Assembly (NCBI GenBank): GCA_002305275.1
Contig: DBQO01000001.1
Coordinates: forward strand, 59,716 to 123,715
From: Bacteroidales bacterium UBA1392
GTDB taxonomy: Bacteria; Bacteroidota; Bacteroidia; Bacteroidales; UBA932
Direction of reading: 5' to 3'
DNA: 64,000 bases
Below are positions 1 to 9,020 of the stretch, piece by piece. The notes under the pieces were generated by a model that saw only the letters and a program-made list of their open reading frames with translations, made no database searches and had not been told where the DNA came from. Within the stretch, counting starts at the first letter, position 1; every line of letters starts with the position of its first letter. The position numbers and the translations under genes were made by a program.

Positions 1-2
1 CT

Positions 3-104
3 ACAGAGGCGTTCGTAAAAAAAGAGTTCAAAGATGTCGCCTACTTTGAACCCTTCTATTTAAAAGATTTCGTTGCCGGTATCAGCAAGAAGCAGCTGCT
101 CTAA
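3..104 (+). CDS. tsaB: TsaB, 3' end only (tRNA t6A biosynthesis)
   Basis: Only the last 33 codons are in the window; the frame is open from base 3 to a TAA at 102-104. The tail reads as EAF, then an acidic/basic stretch, then YFEPFYLKDFVA, which I recognise as the typical C-terminus of Bacteroidota TsaB. TsaB is the inactive kinase-fold partner of TsaD in the complex that makes N6-threonylcarbamoyladenosine on tRNA. The stop overlaps the stop of the convergent TlpA-like gene by 3 nt. The call rests on a short tail, so confidence is moderate. Confidence 0.6.
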   Translation, partial: TEAFVKKEFKDVAYFEPFYLKDFVAGISKKQLL

Positions 105-1219
105 AGCTGCGCTTTGATCACTTTTTCCAATTCATCCTTTTCAAACAGGTCTTTGCCGGCGATTGTGCCATCCCTTCCTATTATGAAAAATGTTGGTAAC
201 TGGGTTATATTGTAGGCTGTCATCGCGGGTGAACTGATGCCGTTACCATCATTTACTGAGGTCCATGGTAGTTGCTGAGACCTTACGATAGAGGCCCAGG
301 AGGCCTTGTCAATATCTAGAGAAACCTGGTAGACCTCCAGTCCCTTGGAATTGTATTTTTGATAGAGTTCTGCAAGATCATTGTTGAACATTTTGTGAGC
401 ATCCTGCGCTACGCTCCAGAAGGAGAGGATAATAACTTTGCCGGTAAAATCAGAAAGACGCTTCATCTCTCCATTGTTATCGGGCATTTCCAGATCGGGA
501 AAGAGCGCTTCTTTAGCATTGGAGAATTTATTGCTCAACTCGAAAGCCCTTTCTCTGGCCGCAATCTCATCTTTGAGTGCAAGAACATACTCGGAATGTG
601 GGTATACTACCTTTAGCGAGTCATAAACCTGCTTAAATATGAAAAAATCACTCACCTCACCAAATACCGGGAGATTATCGTTGAATCGCTGAAACAGCGT
701 TGTGGCTGCCGTAATGGAGTTGGGGTGGCCGAAAATATGCTTCAAGGCAGTTTTACGATACTCTATATATGTCTTTCCCATATCCAGGCCAACATCTTCG
801 CCTGAGAGACTCTTGTCAGCCAACTCGGAGAGCTGCGCAGAGGTCTTGAGGAACTCCTGGTCAATGGCCTGCAAAAGTAGTGATTCTTCGCTACCTGTGA
901 CTGTAAAGTTGCCTTCCAGGTCAGCGTTAAGCATAACCTTATCTTTGGGTAGGAGGACCATGGAGGCTAACTTGGTGCCTTCGTAATAGAGATAGTAGAA
1001 ACCCGGCGAGGTACCGGAAAGCTTCACCTTATAAGTAAAGCTGCCATCAGGTGCAGTGGTGATGGTGTCAACAACCTGTATTTTACTAAAGTTGAGTTTC
1101 CGGAGCACAATCTGTGCCTTATCTGCGCCCTCTATTGAGGCCTCAATTACTGCTGTAGGCTGCTGGGAGCAGGCTGCGAAGAGTAGAGCCGCAAGGGCTA
1201 TTGAAAAATATCTCTTCAT
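101..1219 (-). CDS. TlpA-like lipoprotein lacking the CxxC active site
   Basis: Predicted 372-aa envelope lipoprotein. I start it at the internal ATG (1217-1219), because the sequence MKRYFSIALAALLFAACS is a clean signal peptide with a lipobox (FAAC), whereas the 14 codons upstream are not signal-like and run into the HIT gene. The N-terminal half resembles the DUF4369 domain that precedes thioredoxin domains in Bacteroidota. The C-terminal ~130 residues are a thioredoxin/AhpC-TSA fold: LSDFTGKVIILSFW before the active-site position and LPTFFII with the cis-proline. Where TlpA proteins have WCxxC this one has VAQDAH, so no redox cysteines are present. It is therefore likely a binding or structural homologue, not a disulfide reductase. 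It lies 3 nt downstream of the HIT gene. Confidence 0.8.
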   Translation of the reverse strand: MKRYFSIALAALLFAACSQQPTAVIEASIEGADKAQIVLRKLNFSKIQVVDTITTAPDGSFTYKVKLSGTSPGFYYLYYEGTKLASMVLLPKDKVMLNADLEGNFTVTGSEESLLLQAIDQEFLKTSAQLSELADKSLSGEDVGLDMGKTYIEYRKTALKHIFGHPNSITAATTLFQRFNDNLPVFGEVSDFFIFKQVYDSLKVVYPHSEYVLALKDEIAARERAFELSNKFSNAKEALFPDLEMPDNNGEMKRLSDFTGKVIILSFWSVAQDAHKMFNNDLAELYQKYNSKGLEVYQVSLDIDKASWASIVRSQQLPWTSVNDGNGISSPAMTAYNITQLPTFFIIGRDGTIAGKDLFEKDELEKVIKAQL

Positions 1220-1223
1220 TTTT

Positions 1224-1625
1224 CTATATTTTGTTGAAAGCATTGGATATCGAAGCGGCAATCTCTTTGAATTGCTCCGGCGTCAAGGAAATTTTTTTCT
1301 TCCTAAAATCAAGATCTCCTTCCGTACGGAGCGGAACAAGGTGGATGTGTGCATGGGGAACTTCCATCCCCAGCACGGCCATACCGATTCTTTTACAGGA
1401 AATTACACTCTTCTGCGCTATAGCTACCTTACGAGCAAATGCAAACAATCCCCTATAGGTCTCCTCGTCCAGGTCAAAAATATAATCAACCTCAATTTTG
1501 GGAATAACGAGAGTGTGCCCCTCAGCCAGAGGGTTTATGTCGAGAAATGCGTAGAACCTGTCGTCCTCCGCCACTTTGTAAGATGGTATTTCACCATTTA
1601 CAATCCTTGTGAAAATTGATGCCAT
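1224..1625 (-). CDS. HIT family (histidine triad) nucleotide hydrolase
   Basis: 133 aa, normal for the HINT/HIT family. The N-terminus (SIFTRIVNGEIPSYKVAED) and the histidine triad HAHIHLVP near residue 90 identify it. Family members hydrolyse phosphoramidates or dinucleotides such as AMP-NH2 or AMP-lysine. The physiological substrate cannot be read from sequence. It follows greA by 8 nt and precedes the TlpA-like gene by 4 nt, so the three are probably co-transcribed. The residue expected to be the first triad histidine is present, so the enzyme should be active. Confidence 0.93.
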   Translation of the reverse strand: MASIFTRIVNGEIPSYKVAEDDRFYAFLDINPLAEGHTLVIPKIEVDYIFDLDEETYRGLFAFARKVAIAQKSVISCKRIGMAVLGMEVPHAHIHLVPLRTEGDLDFRKKKISLTPEQFKEIAASISNAFNKI

Positions 1626-1633
1626 ATCTGTGA

Positions 1634-2107
1634 CTATATTGAAATATCGAGAATTTCAAACTTTAAAATACCTGAAGGTACTACTGCCTCAACTATATCA
1701 CCTTTACGGCGACCTATGAGGGCTTTGCCGATAGGAGTGGCAGCAGCGAGTTTTCCCTCTTTAAAGTTGGCCTCGCTCTCTCCAACGAGAGTATACTCCA
1801 CAATGGAGTTGTTTCCAAGATTTTTGATCTTAACCTTGTTGAGCATCTGCACCTCATCGGTATTGATTTTAGACTCATCTATGACTCTTGCATTTGCAAT
1901 AAGGCTCTCCATTTTGGCTATTTTTAGCTCAAGAAGCCCCTGTGCCTCTTTAGCTGCATCATATTCTGCATTTTCGGAAAGGTCACCCTTATCTCTGGCA
2001 TCTGCTATCTGTCTTGATATGACAGGTCTCTGGGCAAACAATTGCGCCAGCTCTTCACGAAGTTTTTGAAGACCTTCACGTGTAACATAATTTATCTCTG
2101 TAGACAT
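1634..2107 (-). CDS. greA: Transcription elongation factor GreA
   Basis: 157 aa, the usual GreA length. The N-terminal coiled coil carries the tip signature RDKGDLSENAEYDAAK (about residues 39-54), with the acidic D and E residues that act in the RNA polymerase secondary channel. The C-terminal FKBP-like domain includes TPIGKALIGRRKGDIVE. GreA stimulates transcript cleavage in backtracked complexes. It heads a probable greA-HIT-tlpA unit. A terminator-like hairpin lies 24-50 nt upstream of its start codon (see the separate entry), between a candidate promoter box and the gene. Confidence 0.97.
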   Translation of the reverse strand: MSTEINYVTREGLQKLREELAQLFAQRPVISRQIADARDKGDLSENAEYDAAKEAQGLLELKIAKMESLIANARVIDESKINTDEVQMLNKVKIKNLGNNSIVEYTLVGESEANFKEGKLAAATPIGKALIGRRKGDIVEAVVPSGILKFEILDISI

Positions 2108-2130
2108 CTCTATAAATATTATAAAAAATC

Positions 2131-2157
2131 AAAAAGGAATCCCGTTTGGGATCCTTT
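2131..2157 (-). terminator. Terminator-like hairpin upstream of greA
   Basis: On the minus strand AAAGGATCCC, loop AAAC, GGGATTCCTTT (one bulged base) is followed by a T-rich run. It ends transcription of the ribF unit after the small membrane protein, or acts as an attenuator in the greA leader if the TATTTTTG box at 2176-2183 is used. Confidence 0.7.
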
Positions 2158-2175
2158 CATTTGTAAATCACTCCG

Positions 2176-2183
2176 CAAAAATA
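2176..2183 (-). promoter_or_regulatory. Candidate -7 box for greA
   Basis: Minus-strand TATTTTTG matches the Bacteroidota TAnnTTTG consensus. It lies upstream of the hairpin at 2131-2157 and 68 nt from the greA start codon. The surrounding DNA is AT-rich and I see no clear -33 element at normal spacing, so the match may be chance. Confidence 0.4.
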
Positions 2184-2193
2184 GTTAAAAAAA

Positions 2194-2643
2194 TCAATAT
2201 TCCTTCCATTTGGGACGCATAATCTCAGAATAAATGATGAGATTGCGTGGCTCTATTTCAACTTTTACACCCTTTGCGGACTCGTTATTTTTTTTATCTA
2301 ATGAATATTGCTCTTCTTTAATAGTTACAGTACTCCTGACGCCTTCCTCAGCACCAACTTCAACAGGCGTGACAACTACTGACTCCGGTTCCATATAGGT
2401 TTCAACCCCATCCTCAACCTCTGAAGAGTGCTCGTCAGCCTCCTCCAGCAGTCGCCTCAACTCTTCAAGAGCACCTTGCGGAGAGTTGGGTCTTGCAGGA
2501 CGGGGTGGACGCGAGTTAGTGCCCGGCAAGCCCATATGACCGGTCTTACCTGATTGTTGCCGTTTTTTCTTACTGCCGTTAATAGCAGCGAACATCATGG
2601 CAGTAAAAAACACCATAACTCCTACTAATATATCTAAATCCAT
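2194..2643 (-). CDS. Small membrane-anchored protein of unknown function
   Basis: 149 aa. One N-terminal hydrophobic helix (LVGVMVFFTAMMFAAI, residues ~6-21) is followed by a basic patch KKKRQQ, a Pro/Arg-rich linker and an acidic stretch. The C-terminus has a short conserved-looking block (VEIEPRNLIIYSEIMRPKWKEY region). This layout predicts a single-pass protein with a mostly disordered cytoplasmic tail. I do not recognise a characterised family. It lies 21 nt after ribF and directly before a terminator hairpin, so it is the last gene of the long glycogen-ribF run. Similar proteins may sit near ribF in other Bacteroidales; that would need a search. Confidence 0.65.
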   Translation of the reverse strand: MDLDILVGVMVFFTAMMFAAINGSKKKRQQSGKTGHMGLPGTNSRPPRPARPNSPQGALEELRRLLEEADEHSSEVEDGVETYMEPESVVVTPVEVGAEEGVRSTVTIKEEQYSLDKKNNESAKGVKVEIEPRNLIIYSEIMRPKWKEY

Positions 2644-2664
2644 AACTCAGAGATTTGTACAAAG

Positions 2665-3549
2665 TTAGAAAATATTCTTGTCAATACAGCATTTTTTGTC
2701 AAGCAAAAGTTGCTGGCGCAACTCCTCCAAAGAACCGAAACGGCGCTCATCACGCAATCTCTCAATAAAAGATATCCTGATGTCCAGACCGTATATATCC
2801 TCATCAAAGTCGAGAATATGCGTCTCTATCCTACGGCTGGTATCGCTGGAGACAGTAGGTCGCGTACCTATGTTGCAGATGCCCTTATAGGTACCACCGG
2901 TCACCTCAACTTTCACAAAATAGACCCCGGTGGCAGGAACCAGCTTGAGAGGCTCATACAGCTGCATATTGGCGGTCGGGAAACCTATTGTACGACCAAG
3001 ACGATTACCGGAGATAACTACTCCATGAAGAGAATAACGATAACCAAGCCATTCATTTGCACAAGCGATATCCCCTTTTAGCAAACAGTTGCGGATAGCA
3101 GTGGAACTGATCACCCTCTCTCCTCTCTGAAATTTCCCAACACGCACCGTACGAATACCGCAGGAGGCAGCAATTTCCTCAATATTCCTCTCATCTTTCC
3201 CATGTCCAAGACGATGGTCATATCCCACTACCAGCGTAGAAACCTTGTACTTTTCAATAAGATAGCCTCTGAAAAACTCTTCTGTGGATAATTGGCTGAA
3301 CTCTTTGTCAAAACGGATTACCTCAAATCTGTCAATCCCCAAAGAGAAGCACAATTCGCGCTTCTCTTCGAGGGTTGTCAGTAGTCTGAGCTTGTAGGCA
3401 TCTTGCTGAAGTACGTTTCTCGGATGGGGCCAGAAAGAGATAATCATACTCTCTCCTCCCTGCTCTTTGGCAATGGAGGTGAGCTTCTCTATGACCTTTC
3501 TGTGGCCTAGGTGAAGTCCGTCAAAGAAACCTGTAGCCGCTACAACCAT
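2665..3549 (-). CDS. ribF: Bifunctional riboflavin kinase / FAD synthetase
   Basis: 294 aa, slightly short of the usual ~305-310. The N-terminal FAD synthetase (nucleotidylyltransferase) domain carries GFFDGLHLGHRKVI (G-x-F-D-G-x-H-x-G-H) and ISSTAIRNCLLKGD. The C-terminal flavokinase domain starts near residue 165 and includes GNRLGRTIGFPTANM and GICNIGTRPTV, the nucleotide/flavin binding signatures. It converts riboflavin to FMN and then FAD. The start codon overlaps the end of the preceding GT3/GT35 gene by 10 nt, so it is translated from the glycogen operon transcript. Confidence 0.96.
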   Translation of the reverse strand: MVVAATGFFDGLHLGHRKVIEKLTSIAKEQGGESMIISFWPHPRNVLQQDAYKLRLLTTLEEKRELCFSLGIDRFEVIRFDKEFSQLSTEEFFRGYLIEKYKVSTLVVGYDHRLGHGKDERNIEEIAASCGIRTVRVGKFQRGERVISSTAIRNCLLKGDIACANEWLGYRYSLHGVVISGNRLGRTIGFPTANMQLYEPLKLVPATGVYFVKVEVTGGTYKGICNIGTRPTVSSDTSRRIETHILDFDEDIYGLDIRISFIERLRDERRFGSLEELRQQLLLDKKCCIDKNIF

Positions 3550-6500
3550 TTTACAAGTTCGAAATCCTGCCTATGAGGCATCTTCTCATTTTTAGCGTAC
3601 AGACGCATTGCCATATGGAAAGAGCCTGCCATATCCGGAACGACATTGGCTCTATATGTAGCTATTCCATTCTCAAAGGAAACAGTCTTGAATTCAAAGC
3701 TTTCACGAATCTTGAACTCACCTCTTCTATTCTGAGTAGCCACTATCAGTTCGACTCCGAGATCCTCAGGAGTGAGATCCCCTATGGCAATAACCAATTC
3801 CGCGGTAAATTCCTTTCCGAGGGTAAGTGAATCCTTGGTATTATCGGGCTTGGAGAGTGAAATTACTTCCAGATGAGGCCACTCCCTGCGGAGACGCTTC
3901 TTCCAGAATGCCATTTCCCTCGCTTTTGCGAAATCTGAAGCAACCATCTCGCTCTGACGTTTCGCCAGAGGAATATAATACTGGTTCAGATAATCGCTCA
4001 TCATCCTGTTGGTAGTAAAGTTATTGGCTACCTGGGATACGGTATTTTTGATGATTTCAATCCAATCTGCCGAGATGCCCTTCTTGTCCTTGTCATAGAA
4101 GATAGGAGCTATCTCGTTCTCTATGATGGTGTAAATGGTAGCAGAGTCCAACTCATCCTGGAATTGCTGATCATCGTAGGTGCGCTCCATCGGAAGAGCC
4201 CAGCCAGCTCCCGGTTTGTAGCCCTCCACCCACCATCCGTCGAGTACGGAGAAATGCATTACTCCATTCATAACGGCTTTTTCACCACTGGTACCGGAGG
4301 CCTCCAGGGGACGGGTAGGATTGTTCATCCATACATCGACACCCGGTATTAGAAGTTTTGCAATGGTGATATCATAGTTGGGTATGAAGACTATCTTGCC
4401 TATGAACTGGGGCATCTTGGAAATATCTATGATTCTCTTTATCAGATCCTGACCCGCCTTATCTGCGGGATGCGCTTTTCCTGCAAAGAGGAATTGTACG
4501 GGGCGGTCAGGGTTATTGATTATGTCATTGAGCCTATCAAGATTGCTGAAAAGCAGGGTTGCCCTCTTGTAGGTTGCAAAGCGACGGGCAAATCCTATGG
4601 TAAGAATATCGTCGCGCAGAGTCTTTTTGATCTTGACAATCTGGTGAGGGGAATAGTGGCTGGTAGCGGCAGTGTCGCTCATTATATCCTTTACGGCTTT
4701 GATGAGTTTACTGCGCAACTGCTGTCTTATACTCCAGATCTTCTCATCTGATACTTTGTGTATGCCGTCAAAGCAACTCTTGTCGTAGTGGTGAGTCTTA
4801 AACTCCTCGCCGAAAACCTCTGCGTGGACCTCTTTCCACTCGGGAGCCGTCCATGTAGGATAGTGAACTCCGTTTGTTACATGGCTCACATGTAGCTCTT
4901 CCGGCAGGTAACCCGGCCACATTCCTGAAAAAATCTTCTGGGAAACCACTCCGTGCAACCAACTTACCCCATTTACCTCCTGAGAAAGGTTAGCAGCCAG
5001 CACGCTCATGGAGAACTTCTCTGAAGGATTGTCGACATCCATCTTACCGAGCCCCATAAGAGTCTTCCAATCAATCTTGAACTTATCGGGATAGTGCGCT
5101 ATATATGCCCTCAGCATATCCTCGGTAAATGCATCGTGTCCTGCAGGGACAGGAGTGTGAGTTGTAAAGAGGGAGGAGGCCCTTACCACTTCCATTGCCT
5201 CAGGGAAGGAGAGATTTTCCTTAGAAATATATTCATATAGACGCTCCAGGCCGATGAAGGCAGCATGGCCCTCATTGCAGTGATAGACCTCTGCATCTTT
5301 ACCAAGAGCCCTGAGTGCCCTTATGCCACCCACTCCCAGCAGAAACTCCTGTTTAAGACGATTTTCCCAGTCACCGCCATAAAGTTGGTGAGTGATCTGC
5401 CTATCCTCCGGACGGTTGTCCTCAAAATCGGTATCAAGCAGATATAGTTCGGTGCGACCGACATCTACTCTCCAAACCCTTGCGTATAGATTACGACCGG
5501 GGAAAGCTATTTTAACCGTCACCCAATTGTGAGCAGAATCCCTTACTGGAGTAGCAGGAATTTTCATGAAGTTTTGCGGTTCATATTCGGAAATCTGATC
5601 TCCCATTGCCGAAAGGTGTTGGGTGAAGTATCCGTATCTGTAAAGCAGACCGACAGCAGTAAGATTCACCTGCATATCACTTGCTTCCTTGAGGTAGTCG
5701 CCGGCAAGGATACCCAATCCTCCGGAATAGATCTTTAGCGAGGTGTCCAAACCATATTCCATACAGAAATAGGCCACCTTTGGACCCTTACGATGCCTTT
5801 TCCCCTCCATATAGGCATGGAAATCGGCGTAAACCGCTTCAAGGCGCGCGAGGAAAGCGGAATCATTCTCCAGTTCCTTATACCTCTTTAGATCTATCTT
5901 GTCTAGTAGAGATATGGGGTTGCCCTTACATTTTTCCCAAAGTTTTGGATCTAAAGAAATGAAGAGATCAATGGCATCCTGATTCCAGCACCACCAGAGA
6001 TTTCTTGCCAAAGTATCAAGATGTCTGAGACTTTGGGGCAGCTCCCTATTGACAAGCACATTGGTCCAGAAAGGATCGTTGGTGGTAAGCTTATTATATG
6101 ACTGGGGCATATCATCCACTATGCCGAGAAATTCACCTTTGGCTTCAACCAACTTTTCAATGGCAAGCGAGAAAGCTCTCTTGTAGTACTTTATATTATT
6201 CTCCCACAGGGCAATCTCTGAAACCTCCTTTGCATTCTCCTTGTATGACTTTTTCTCTGCAGGAGAAAGGGCTGCAATCTCACGAATGCGGTTGACTACG
6301 TCATTTACAACCTCATCATAGTTGGAATCGGTGCGGGTGATTATATCTATCGATTTACGACTCTTATCTTTGGGATAATGTTCCTGTACCCAAAGACCAA
6401 ATCCCGCAAGGGTAGTAGTTGCGGTTGGTACCTTGAATGCAAGCGACTCGAGTGGAGTATAGCCCCAAGGCTCATAGTAAGAGGGGAAGAGGGTAAGATC

Positions 6501-7775
6501 CATGCCTACGAGCAAATCATAGTAGCTCATATCGAATATACCATCACTGCCGTTGAGGTAGGTAGGGATAAAGAAGACCTTGACCTTATCTCCGGAGCTA
6601 TTGTTCAGTTTAAGTGCCCTAAGACGGTTCACCACCATGTCATAGTCATCGCTCAAAAGATGTGACACATTGGTAGTATAATTCGAATCGGCACCGTGAA
6701 GCTTTGCCAAAAGCTCCTTGTCAGGGCCGTTATGCCCTGATGGTACCATTATAAAGGCCAGCACCGGCTTACCTTTGTAACCGCCGCTGTTTAGACGACT
6801 CAGAGCATCAATAAAGATGTCGATACCCTTATTTGTACACTCGTAACGCCCGCTGATACATATCAGCAAAGCATCTTCCCCGTACTGCTCACCCGACATG
6901 ATGGAAGCCACCTCAATCAGCTTCTTTCTGGCTCTTGCCTCATACTTGGGAAATTGCTCCTCAGGGGGAGTTATACTCTTTTCAAAACCATTAGGGGTAA
7001 TGACATCCACCTCTCTGCCCAGGAACTGCTTGCACTCCATAGCCGTAATTTGACTTACCGTAGTGAATACGTTGGCATTAAGAGCAGCAGCTTTCTCCAG
7101 CGAATGACGGGAAACCACGCCAAACTCTCTTGCAATGTCATCCGCATTGAGGTTGGAGAGCTGATCATAGAGGGGAAGATTTCTACCGGCTACACTACGA
7201 CCGATAACAGTAGCGTGAGTGGTAAAAATAGTACCTATTGGGAGCTCCCGTTGCTTTATGTAGAGAAGACCGGATCCTGTCATCCACTCGTGGAACTGCG
7301 CCACCACACGCTTATTCGGGGTGACATTGAAGCGCACGAAATGCTCAATTACATTAGCGGCGGCATAGCCGAAAAGAGCCGACTCAATGTAGTCCCAATT
7401 GCCGTTGAGTGAGTCAACTCCAAAGTTTTTCCAAAAGTCCGTCAGGATCTCGTCCTTTCTGGAGATGAACTGGGTGAAGTCCACCAAGATCGCTATGGGA
7501 TTGCCGGGAACATTCCAGCGGCCTACCCTCACACGCAAACCTTCACTCAGAGCAGCCTCTCTCCAGGAACGGAAGAGCATCGGATCCTCGTTAAACTCGG
7601 GGTTCTGGGCAATGTCCCTCCATACGTCGGGACCTATGTGAATATGATTTTTCTTAAATTCTTTTCCTAAAAAAAGTGATTTTGTAGCAATGACAGTGTG
7701 TATACCGCCTACCTTGTTACAAACTTCCCAACTGATTTCAAACAGGTAGTCGGGCATAATCGAATTTTGTTTCAT
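3540..7775 (-). CDS. Fused glycogen synthase (GT3-like) and alpha-glucan phosphorylase (GT35)
   Basis: 1411 aa with two complete enzymes. Residues ~1-560 resemble eukaryotic-type GT3 glycogen synthase: LFEISWEVCNKVGGIHTVI at the N-terminus, FTTHATVIGR, ECTNKGIDIFIDALSRL and PSYYEPWGYTPLE. From about residue 575 comes a phosphorylase of the DUF3417-containing GlgP type: LARNLWWCWNQ near 590, YFCMEYGLDTSLKIYSGGLG, and EASGTSGEKAVMNG near 1160 with the PLP-binding lysine. GT3 enzymes normally use UDP-glucose, so no ADP-glucose pyrophosphorylase would be needed nearby, and none is present. Such fusions are known in Bacteroidota. One protein would both extend and phosphorolyse glycogen. It overlaps ribF by 10 nt. 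Confidence 0.93.
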   Translation of the reverse strand: MKQNSIMPDYLFEISWEVCNKVGGIHTVIATKSLFLGKEFKKNHIHIGPDVWRDIAQNPEFNEDPMLFRSWREAALSEGLRVRVGRWNVPGNPIAILVDFTQFISRKDEILTDFWKNFGVDSLNGNWDYIESALFGYAAANVIEHFVRFNVTPNKRVVAQFHEWMTGSGLLYIKQRELPIGTIFTTHATVIGRSVAGRNLPLYDQLSNLNADDIAREFGVVSRHSLEKAAALNANVFTTVSQITAMECKQFLGREVDVITPNGFEKSITPPEEQFPKYEARARKKLIEVASIMSGEQYGEDALLICISGRYECTNKGIDIFIDALSRLNSGGYKGKPVLAFIMVPSGHNGPDKELLAKLHGADSNYTTNVSHLLSDDYDMVVNRLRALKLNNSSGDKVKVFFIPTYLNGSDGIFDMSYYDLLVGMDLTLFPSYYEPWGYTPLESLAFKVPTATTTLAGFGLWVQEHYPKDKSRKSIDIITRTDSNYDEVVNDVVNRIREIAALSPAEKKSYKENAKEVSEIALWENNIKYYKRAFSLAIEKLVEAKGEFLGIVDDMPQSYNKLTTNDPFWTNVLVNRELPQSLRHLDTLARNLWWCWNQDAIDLFISLDPKLWEKCKGNPISLLDKIDLKRYKELENDSAFLARLEAVYADFHAYMEGKRHRKGPKVAYFCMEYGLDTSLKIYSGGLGILAGDYLKEASDMQVNLTAVGLLYRYGYFTQHLSAMGDQISEYEPQNFMKIPATPVRDSAHNWVTVKIAFPGRNLYARVWRVDVGRTELYLLDTDFEDNRPEDRQITHQLYGGDWENRLKQEFLLGVGGIRALRALGKDAEVYHCNEGHAAFIGLERLYEYISKENLSFPEAMEVVRASSLFTTHTPVPAGHDAFTEDMLRAYIAHYPDKFKIDWKTLMGLGKMDVDNPSEKFSMSVLAANLSQEVNGVSWLHGVVSQKIFSGMWPGYLPEELHVSHVTNGVHYPTWTAPEWKEVHAEVFGEEFKTHHYDKSCFDGIHKVSDEKIWSIRQQLRSKLIKAVKDIMSDTAATSHYSPHQIVKIKKTLRDDILTIGFARRFATYKRATLLFSNLDRLNDIINNPDRPVQFLFAGKAHPADKAGQDLIKRIIDISKMPQFIGKIVFIPNYDITIAKLLIPGVDVWMNNPTRPLEASGTSGEKAVMNGVMHFSVLDGWWVEGYKPGAGWALPMERTYDDQQFQDELDSATIYTIIENEIAPIFYDKDKKGISADWIEIIKNTVSQVANNFTTNRMMSDYLNQYYIPLAKRQSEMVASDFAKAREMAFWKKRLRREWPHLEVISLSKPDNTKDSLTLGKEFTAELVIAIGDLTPEDLGVELIVATQNRRGEFKIRESFEFKTVSFENGIATYRANVVPDMAGSFHMAMRLYAKNEKMPHRQDFELVKWL

Positions 7776-7797
7776 AAATGTATTATAGTGGTTCTAT

Positions 7798-9009
7798 TTA
7801 TTTTTTATCCCTCTTCAATGAGCCTATTTTCTCTTTGACTCTGATCTCGAAATCGCTGAATACATTCATATAGTTGATGAATGCCTCGTAGGGGGTATTA
7901 TAGGGATTAAAGTAGTTATGTACGGATCCATCGGAGAAAAACTTGGTACACATATAATAGAAATGGTCGCTCTCCTGGAGTTTTCTATAGATGTTGAGAA
8001 GTTTCTCATCTTTCGTTTTAAGCACGTCTGCCTCGAGGGCCGATATCTTGTTGAAAGCTTCGTTTTGGAGTTCGTTACCAAGCCAGGCACTGGTATCCCT
8101 CTCCTCGTCAGCCCAGGAAATAGGGTATTGTACGTGAAGAGGTGCAACAGGCTGGTGGAAGCCAGCAGCCTCCGGAACAGTTCTGAAGCGAATATCACCT
8201 TTGGCAAGAATAGCTTCAGGAAGTGCCTTTAAGAAGTCGAAAATGCCTGTGTACTCCTTCTGGTGCTCACCGAATGTCTCATAATCCATAAAAAGGTTTA
8301 CGATATCCTCACCCGAAAGAGAATCTACCAGCCACGCCGCATATTTATCTGCGGTAAGAGGCCATCCATCCCAACTCTTATTAGAGAATCTGAAAGCTAT
8401 GTCATCACTCAGACTGGAGTTTCTGAGCAAAAGTTTCTGTCGGGGATTAATGGCATTGGTATAGACGAAATTGGGACTCTTCCAGCCAAGAATATGTTTT
8501 GCACCCTCGGTTAGCATTACATTATATCCCAGATCGGCTACTGCATCTCCTATGGAGTCGGAATAGATAAGTTCGGTGTTGCGGAATGCGGTGGGTTTTA
8601 CTCCAAATACCCTTGTAATCATCTCTGCATGCTGTTTAACCTGCTTTTTAAACTCAGCGGGTGATGATAGAGAGGCAAGGCTATGAGAATAGGTCTCCGC
8701 GAGGAAATCCACACATCCCGTAGCAGCAAGGGCTTTGAAACTCTCAATCACCTCAGGTGCATACATAAGAAACTGCTCTACAACCACACCGGAGATGGAA
8801 AATGTCACTTTGAAATCTTTGCCGTGCTTTTTAATTAGGTCAAGCAGGATATTATTTGCCGGGAGGTAACATTTGTCTGCCACTCTCCTGAGTATAGTAC
8901 GATTGGCAAACTCGTCGAAATAATGAAAATCGTTGCCGATATCAAAAAAGCGGAATTGCCTGAGTCTGTCCGGCTGATGTACCTGAAAGTATAAACAAAT
9001 TGACTTCAT
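7798..9009 (-). CDS. GH57 family alpha-amylase / glucanotransferase
   Basis: 403 aa. I start at the ATG at 9007-9009 (MKSICLYFQVHQPDRLR); the longer frame overlaps the GT4 gene and adds a non-conserved 25 residues. GH57 conserved regions are visible in order: HQP near residue 12, TFSISGVVVEQF, DFLAETYSHSL with the expected nucleophile Glu, and FMDYETFGEH with the expected acid/base Asp. No signal peptide, so it acts in the cytoplasm, probably on glycogen or maltodextrins. It sits between the GT4 glycosyltransferase and the GT3/GT35 fusion within the glycogen operon. Confidence 0.93.
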   Translation of the reverse strand: MKSICLYFQVHQPDRLRQFRFFDIGNDFHYFDEFANRTILRRVADKCYLPANNILLDLIKKHGKDFKVTFSISGVVVEQFLMYAPEVIESFKALAATGCVDFLAETYSHSLASLSSPAEFKKQVKQHAEMITRVFGVKPTAFRNTELIYSDSIGDAVADLGYNVMLTEGAKHILGWKSPNFVYTNAINPRQKLLLRNSSLSDDIAFRFSNKSWDGWPLTADKYAAWLVDSLSGEDIVNLFMDYETFGEHQKEYTGIFDFLKALPEAILAKGDIRFRTVPEAAGFHQPVAPLHVQYPISWADEERDTSAWLGNELQNEAFNKISALEADVLKTKDEKLLNIYRKLQESDHFYYMCTKFFSDGSVHNYFNPYNTPYEAFINYMNVFSDFEIRVKEKIGSLKRDKK

Positions 9010-9020
9010 ATCTGTAATTT

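Noticed and set aside
1056..1619. 187-aa plus-strand open frame
   Set aside because: Antisense to the HIT gene and to the start of the TlpA-like gene, both of which have clear family motifs; no homology-like pattern in the plus-strand product.
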